From assembly GCF_009727055.1 (NCBI RefSeq), contig NC_052350.1, positions 20,372,365-20,436,364 of the forward strand: a stretch of DNA of 64,000 nt, in the 5' to 3' direction. A program made the translations under genes and the position numbers. Numbering within the stretch: the first letter of the stretch is position 1; each line of letters opens with the position of its first letter. The notes under the pieces were generated by a model, which was not told the origin of the DNA, made no database searches, and saw only the letters and a program-made list of their open reading frames with translations. Source of the DNA: Benincasa hispida (Eukaryota > Streptophyta > Magnoliopsida > Cucurbitales > Cucurbitaceae). This document shows positions 57,790 through 64,000 of this stretch, piece after piece.

Positions 57790-59558
57790 ATCGAGGTCGA
57801 GGAATATCCTTGCTTTTTTTTATAACTAAACGAAGTCTTCTCATATTATTCCTTGCTTTTCTTCTTTTAGACTTACTCTTCCTTTTATAGTCTTGATACA
57901 CACAGGATTCTTTCGAAACAAAATTTGGTTCGCCCCTCTTTCGACGAGTTACTAATGTCCATCGCTCATCTACATCTTCCACCTTTGCCTCTTTTTTTCA
58001 GGAGTCAACTTTCTGGTAGTCATCTTTTCGGGAGGGGTCCGGTGAAGAATATATAATGACAGGCTCAAGAGATCCAAATTGGATCAAACTCCCTATCATA
58101 GGTAGTCGAGTATCAGAATGAATCGTTATTGCGACATGATTTATTTGTGCCACGTCCTTGAGGTTCAGCTAAATTTTCTTCTTTTGAGCTAACTTCAAAA
58201 TTAACTCCTTCAGTACAAAACACTTTTCTACTGGATGACTGACAATTTGATGATACTTGCAGTAATTGGGATCATTTACTCTCCCCATTTCTGCAGGTAG
58301 TTTACATTCGGGAAGCTCAATGAGTTGATATTCCAATAGTTGCTCTAACTTATCAGGCAAATCGAAGTCTGGAAACATGTAGACTTTTTCTTGTCTCTCT
58401 TTCAATGTTGGACATTTTTTCTCGCCTCCTCTTGGCGTTTTTTAGTCCTTTTCTCGATGAACGTCAAAGGGGTCGTATTGATGACCATGGCTTCTTTAGT
58501 GGCACCCTTTGATACCTTTTGGATGCTTTTCACTTCTTTCTTATCTTTTTAACCTTTTGGACCAGTAAATCGTTGCTTCCTCTAATAGCAATGCTTAACT
58601 CCATATCATGAGCTCGGGTCACCAACACTTCAAAGATGCGAGGTTTTATCCCTTGCAAAATATACAGAAGTCCCAGTGCATTCCTTGAGTGCACATTTCC
58701 ACTGCTGACAGTTCAATTAATCTATCTTTTCAATCAAGGCTTAATGCTCTCTAACGATTGATATAGTTAATGACCGACTCCCATTTTCGTTGTTTGGTGG
58801 TTGTGAGCTCTATCAAGGTTAGTGTGCTATAAAAACAGTTGAGGAATTCTCTTTCAAACTGTTTAACCATCATATCTTCTCGCGTACCAGGATTCTCACA
58901 TGTTTCGATGAAATGAGCAACGTGTTGTTTTGGATTGCCTTTCCCGTCAAACTGTTGGAATTTGGGTGGCTGGTACCCACTTGACATTCTTAAATTGTCG
59001 ATCCTCTTCGTATATGGCTTAGAATATAAGAGGAAAGTCTGAGTAGGTCCACCATATTGAGCCTTGATGGAGTTGGCAATCATCTCCTGGAATTGCTGAA
59101 CAGATAGCGAAGCAATTGATGTTGAATTTTGTGGTTGACCTTCTTGCAGAATAGTCTTCACGTCACCGTCATTCCTGGCTATGGGTGTATGACTTGATTC
59201 AGCAACGTCAAGACTCTCGATATGATTCTTAAGGGATGCAATTTCACAATCCCTTTCTTTGACAGCCTTCATCATCATGTTAACTTTCTTTTTGTGTTCG
59301 ACCATCCTTTCTTCATTTTTCCCATTTCAGCCATCATGACTGACATTATATTTAGGTGTGATGCTTCTTCACGTGATTATTCAGAAGGCCGAATATGCTT
59401 GTTAATTGCAGGGCTTTGTTTAATCACAACTCCACCTTGCGGTTGTTCCAAAATTTGTTCCCATATGTTCCTCGTAATCTCGAAGGGAGGCAACTCTTCA
59501 AATTGCTAAATCCCCTTAGAGCGGTTGAGAGTAATTGGTCTGTTGTGGACATTGCTTG
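57790..59558 (-). pseudogene. gag of the large Tat element
   Basis: The minus strand starts with MSTTDQLLSTALRG at about 59548. A coiled stretch (KKVNMMMKAVKERDCEIASL, 59280-59215) and the capsid-like region with KFQQFDGKGNPKQHVAHFIE and CENPGTREDMMVKQF (58975-58850) follow. A Cys/His block CKYHQIVSHPVEKC (about 58265-58225) is the nucleic-acid-binding part. The last frame (57982-57788) is strongly basic. Frames change at about 58745, 58410 and 58165. An LTR insertion begins 11 bases upstream of the start, separating gag from its promoter. Confidence 0.82.
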
Positions 59559-60020
59559 TGTTAGGAATGTCCTAGAACTCGCAGTTCGTGTTAAACATTC
59601 TATTTATCAATAAAATATTATTGAGTAACTTATCAATTAAAGTTGTTGATTTTGCATTCTATTATGAAAATCCAATAAACATATCCGTGGCTATAATGTG
59701 AATACTTTAACTTTATGGGGTGACATAAACCGGATCAAGTTAATAGTATATAGCCTAAATGGTCTAATAAGTATATGGATGAAATTGGGTATCTCATCCT
59801 GGTAAACTATTGGATGCAATCCATTTTGTAGGTGATACAAATGATGCGATCTACAGATCATTCATGTAGAGACATGTGAGTGGGGGCATTCTATGCAATG
59901 AGTTTGCATATAAAAACTGGAAAATTCAGAAAATAAGTCACTTTTCTTATAAACCGACCGTTTTTGTTAAAACTGACTAATTTCCATTATTTAGTAACCT
60001 AGGTTAACTCCACGACTATG

Positions 60021-61898
60021 TGTTTGGAGTAGGTAACCGAATGGTGCAGCGGAAGAGAACCAGGATCCATATAGCACTCTAATTCATATAATTTTGGCAG
60101 AAAAGAAAACTATGTTTCAACATAAAAAAATGGGTTTTTCATGACATACCTTTGAAAAACTTCGCTCTACTAGCTTCAGAAATTCAGCTTGCAAAATCTC
60201 GCACAGGATCTTATGTGTAAGGAACCACCTAGAGATCTTTTTCTACTATTACTCTTTGGAGCTCAAAAGATTGGTAGTGGGACTCAAAATAAAGGCAGTG
60301 GAATTAACGGGAAGTTTGGAGAAGCCTCACAGCAGGGCAACCATTGTAAAAGAACATACGCATTATTTCTCTTTAAATTCTTTCTCAAAATTTTGTTCGG
60401 TTTGCAAATCCCTTTCAAAATATCCAAATTCTTCATATAATTGCAGACATTCGTGGAAAGAAGTTTGTTTGCATGTAGATGCAGCTCATGCTTGGAGTTA
60501 ATGAAGAGTTAAAAGTTGGGTTGTTGGTTGAGCTAGTTCATGAACGCTAAATGGAAAATCAAAATTTTCAATTTGGTGTTTTTTTCTTGTTCTTTTGTCT
60601 TTTATCAAATTGATTTCAAAAATCAATTTTATTTAATAAAAACTGAAAATACGTATTTAATTTTTACAAAATTAATTTTATAAATTATTTTTCTTTAATA
60701 AAAATTCAATAAATAATTACTTAAATAATTCTAATTAATTTAATATCAAATATTAAATTAATTTTTAACACAATTCCATCTTCAAATATTTAAATCATAT
60801 TTAACTATTATTTCTCCAAATTCATTTAATTCTAATTTGAACACTTCAAATTAACTTATCATGCTATTTTAGAGCTTATCCATTTATGAGCTAGAAAGGG
60901 AGACCTCGCAGACCTACAGATCATGGGCTCCAACGATTTGAGATTAATTGGCTAAACTCATTAGACCGATCTAACCCCCATTCGTTAACTAATGGGTGTT
61001 TCCATTAAAGTCCATAGCTGAACTCCCCTCACTATATATATTATATCCACTTGATATAACTATGATTAGTAAGTTAACCCTTCACAGGTTACTCGTAATA
61101 ACAGTTGGGTTGAATCTCTGTTTTAACCTCGAAATTACCTCTTGTTCCTTAAGTTCCATTAATCCCCTAATGAACAATTTATTTGTGATCCAATCAATAA
61201 ATCGAATCCCTCTAAGGCCAATGAGAGGGTGAGGCCTTTTGTTTAAGACCCAGAATCAATAGTTAAAGGGAACAACCTCACTACTAACCCTAATCAGGTA
61301 GGAGTGAACTCCCTCTTGTACCCTATGTTCCTAACTATTCATCCGGTCTTATCCCCAAAATGGTGAGCTTATTGAGTAGAGGCAATTGGTCTACTCTCAT
61401 CGTTTGCAGATCAAAGGATAATCTCGAACAAACAGAAGATCATAGTTAGCTCAGGATTAAGGTTAAGTTACCTAGGTCATCGCTTTGAAATAGTCAGTCT
61501 TAAACAGTAAATAACATTATAAAGTAAGAGTGACTGGTTTCGTGGTCCGATCTTGCACAGGACACCCCCACTTCTCATGTCCCAACATGCACGAATTAAG
61601 ATCACTTCGTATGTAGCACTTTACAACTCTTTGTAATAGCTACAGTGTAGGTCGCATCCAAGAGTGTTACCAGAATAAGGTACCCAACCTTAATCGTATA
61701 TTATAGATCATTTTGACTATTTACTCGAACTTGATCCACTTGTATGTCTCCACATAAAGTTCAAGTACTCATATAATAGACAAGGGACTTAGGTTTTTTG
61801 GATTCTAAAAAACAATATATTCAATAACAACTTTATCGAATTCTTAGAATAAGTTCTAATGTTTACAAACCACAAGTTTTAGGACATAAAACCCAACA
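60021..61898 (-). mobile_element. solo LTR, family A, nested in the opposite orientation
   Basis: On the minus strand it begins TGTTGGGTTTTATGTCC at 61898 and ends CTACTCCAAACA at 60021, 1878 bp. The flanks are CTATG (60016-60020) and TTATG (61899-61903). The two family A copies in opposite orientation form a large inverted repeat. The open frames 60189-60501 are not genes. Confidence 0.85.
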
Positions 61899-62185
61899 TT
61901 ATGAACTTCTATTTGTTCGGGATTATCCTTTGATCTGCATGAGTGAGAGTAGTCCAACAACACTGCTCAATAAGCCTTCCAATTTGGGGATAAGACCAGA
62001 TGAATAACTGGGGACATAGCCCTGGAAGATGGAATTCACTTCTACCCGATTTAGGGTTAGTAGATAGGTTGTTCTCTTAAGTATTGATTTTAGGTCTTGA
62101 ACAATCGGGACCCTGCCTTCTTTTGATAGAGAAAGGACTTGATTCATAAGTATTATGAATCAAAATTGTTCATTAGAGAGCCAGT

Positions 62186-63013
62186 AGGAACTTAAGGAAC
62201 GAGATGTATTCACAGGGGTAAAACGGGGATCTTGACCGAACTGTGATTACGAACGACCTGTGAAGGATCGACTTACTGATCATAGTTATATCAAGTGGAC
62301 ATAATATATCTACAGTGATGGGAGTTCAACTATGGGCTTTAGTGGAGTGACCCATTAGTAACGACATTGAGAGTTAAATTCGGTAATAATGAGTTTAGCC
62401 AATTAATCTTGGATCATGGGAGCCATGATCTGTAGGTCCGCGAGGTCCCCTACTAGCTTGTAAAGGATTTAAGCCTTTAGAGTAGTATATAATTAATTTG
62501 AAACGTTCAAATTAGAATTAAAACGGAAATTATGGAGAATTATATTTAAAATATGATTTAAATAAATGAAGGTGAATTTAGTAAAAATTAAATTTAATAA
62601 GGAACTTAAGGAGACGAGTGTATTCACAGGGGGTTAAAACGGGGAATATTGACCCAACTGTGATTACGAACGACCCTGTGGAGGATTCGACTTCTGATCA
62701 TATGTTATATCAAGTGGGAATAATATATCTACAGGTGATGGAGTTCAAACTATGGCTTTAGTGGAGTGACCCATTAGTTTAACGAATGAGATTTAATTCG
62801 GTATAATGAGTTTAGCCAATTCAATCTGGATCATGGGAGCCATGATCTGTAGGTCCGCGAAGGCCCCCTTATAAGCTTGTATAACTGGATTAAGCTTTAG
62901 AGTAATATATAAATATATTTGAAACGTTCAAATTAGAATTAAACGGAATAGGAGAATTTATATTTAAATATGATTTAAATATATGAAGGTGAATTTATGT
63001 AAAAATTAATTTA
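62186..63013 (+). repeat. 414-bp tandem duplication, probably artefactual
   Basis: Units at 62186-62599 and 62600-63013 carry the same text (for example GATTACGAACGACC, CATGGGAGCCATGATCTG, GAAACGTTCAAATTAGAATT). They differ mostly by single-base insertions and losses, such as GGGGT versus GGGGGTT and GACCTG versus GACCCTG. Confidence 0.9.
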
Positions 63014-63755
63014 ATATTTAATATAAAATCAATTAGAATTAATTGAATTATTTAAATAATTATTTATTAATTTTAAAAAATTAATAACATTTTCAATTTC
63101 TAAAATCAAATTTATTTTTGAAATCATTTGATGAAAAATTGAAAAATTGGAAAGTTTACACAAAATGGAAAAATAGTATTTTCCATTATCATCTTCAACT
63201 AGCTCACACAAAACCCCTTTTTCATTTGCTTCAATAACTCCAAGCATGAGTTGTATCTTATACAACCATCTTCTTTGCATGAGAGACCTGCAATAAATAA
63301 AGAAGATTGGAGTGGAATTGAGACATACATTCAAAGAGTTTTTACAGAAAAAATCGGGCTAAAGAAATTGTTCTTCAAGTTGGTTGTAGCAGTGAGCTTC
63401 TCTCCAAGTTTTCTTTTGTTCAAGCTGCTCTTGAGTCCCAAAACTCATTCTAAAGCTCCAAGAGGATAGTGGGGAAGATCTTGAGGTGGTTCACAACAAG
63501 TTTTGAAGAAGACAACAACTGAGAATCAAGATCTTGAAGAGTTCTCCAAAGGGATGACTTCAAACCCTCTTATGTTAGATGAGCATGCTTTAGTTACTGC
63601 CAAAATTAATGAATTAGAGTGCCTATTAATCCTTGTTGCTTCCGCTGCATGCTGATATACTCTTACATCTTGAAGTTTTGGGAGTGTTGTTTTTGGAGGC
63701 CATGACTTTTTTAGGTAGATTATGTTGTAGAGAAAGAGATGAAAGGTAGAGATGA

Positions 63756-63774
63756 TCCCATTAGGCGTGCCAAA
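63756..63774 (-). other. primer-binding site of the large Tat element
   Basis: The minus strand reads TTTGGCACGCCTAATGGGA one base from the LTR terminus. TTTGGCACGCC is a form seen in plant gypsy elements of this kind. The tRNA is not assigned. Confidence 0.7.
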
Positions 63775-63775
63775 C

Positions 63776-64000
63776 TGGTAGATCTTTAGGCTTGGAAGCT
63801 TTAGTCTTCAACGCTTGAAAGCTTAAGAGCTTTCAGCTTTTGGGCTTGAGAACTTTGGAGCTTGAGAACTTGAGAGCTTCAGACTTCAATTGTGTAGAAC
63901 TTCAATCTTCAGAGCGTGTGATCTTCAAAGTTTTCAATCTCCCTCCTCTTCTTCCTCCCCCTTTCCTTCTTCAAATGAAAGGGAATGTCCTCTGTTTATA
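63776..64000 (-). repeat. 5' LTR of the large Tat element, partial
   Basis: The LTR end (CTACCA on the minus strand) is at 63776 and the sequence runs off the window. It matches the 3' LTR at 35540-35750 over AGCTTAAGAGCTTTC, GGAGCTTGAGAAC and GATCTTCAAAG. The differences between the two are numerous, so the host insertion is old. Confidence 0.85.

Larger units (their letters stand above)
59559..63667 (+). mobile_element. solo LTR, family A, carrying a nested family A solo LTR
   Basis: It begins TGTTAGGAATGTCC and ends ATACTCTTACA. The flanks are GCTTG (59554-59558) and TCTTG (63668-63672), a duplication with one change. The sequence is interrupted at 60021-61898 and resumes with GAACTTCTATTTGTTCGGG. 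A 414-bp tandem duplication at 62186-63013 inflates its length. It lies between the gag start and the primer-binding site of the host element. Confidence 0.82.
35540..64000 (-). mobile_element. large Ty3/gypsy Tat-type retrotransposon, host of six insertions, right end beyond the window
   Basis: On the minus strand the order is 5' LTR (from beyond 64000 to 63776), primer-binding site, gag (59548-57790), protease (57785-57217, then 53420-52927), spacer (50813-49924), RT and RNase H (48307-45100), integrase (to about 43600). An antisense spliced ORF (38367-41469), tandem repeats (37910-38235) and the 3' LTR (37867-35540) follow. Inserts lie at 41545-43462, 45548-46840, 48308-49923, 50814-52926, 53421-57216 and 59559-63667. 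At each of the first five the coding or ORF text resumes in register or near it; five inserts carry a recognisable target duplication. Removing the inserts leaves an internal region of about 11 kb, usual for Tat elements. Confidence 0.85.

Noticed and set aside
60189..60501. Two overlapping plus-strand ORFs
   Set aside because: They lie inside a family A LTR and have no motif.

Overview
The window looks like repeat-rich, gene-poor nuclear DNA of a dicot plant. Cucurbitaceae is my best guess from the general look of the long-terminal-repeat families and AT-rich MITEs, but I cannot prove it here. I find no intact host protein-coding gene, no tRNA or rRNA gene and no CRISPR. Nearly all readable protein sequence is decayed Ty1/copia and Ty3/gypsy retrotransposon. 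The rest is AT-rich filler with a few MITE-like elements, one clear plastid-derived fragment (ycf3 exon 1 plus intron) and one possible mitochondrial fragment.

Layout. (1) 1-6.8 kb: a plus-strand copia element split by a solo LTR (family A, 776-4296), itself split by a second solo LTR (family B, 1077-3125); target-site duplications are visible at both levels. (2) 6.8-11.6 kb: AT-rich DNA with a 70-base C-run, a 31-bp tandem repeat, the ycf3 fragment and a Harbinger-like MITE. (3) 11.6-20.8 kb: three abutting broken copia pieces, two on the minus strand and one on the plus strand. (4) 20.8-29.6 kb: a minus-strand Ty3/gypsy element of Tat type with gag, protease, RT, RNase H and integrase, an ORF on the opposite strand beyond pol, and a 1.02-kb 5' LTR; its 3' LTR is missing. 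(5) 29.6-35.5 kb: AT-rich DNA with a MITE, a small hairpin element, a cluster of GGCCCA motifs and the possible mitochondrial insert. (6) 35.5 kb to the end: a second, larger minus-strand Tat-type element. Its parts, left to right, are 3' LTR, tandem repeats, an antisense intron-containing ORF with plant-mobile-domain signatures, pol, gag, PBS and the start of the 5' LTR. Six later insertions split it: five solo LTRs (one carrying another nested solo LTR) and one copia element that kept both LTRs. The inserts total about 15 kb in an original internal region of roughly 11 kb.

The points most worth a second look are these. Clusters of palindromic CGATCG-type motifs lie inside the family B LTRs, just after the TATA box in one copy, and deletions repeatedly end at or near them. 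Both Tat elements carry antisense, apparently spliced ORFs with different N-terminal domains. A CACTA-like fragment is flanked by a 77-bp direct duplication instead of a short target duplication. There are also clear assembly artefacts: two uncut Nextera mate-pair junction adapters (translating to HLDVYKRQ) and a 414-bp duplication differing mainly by single-base indels.
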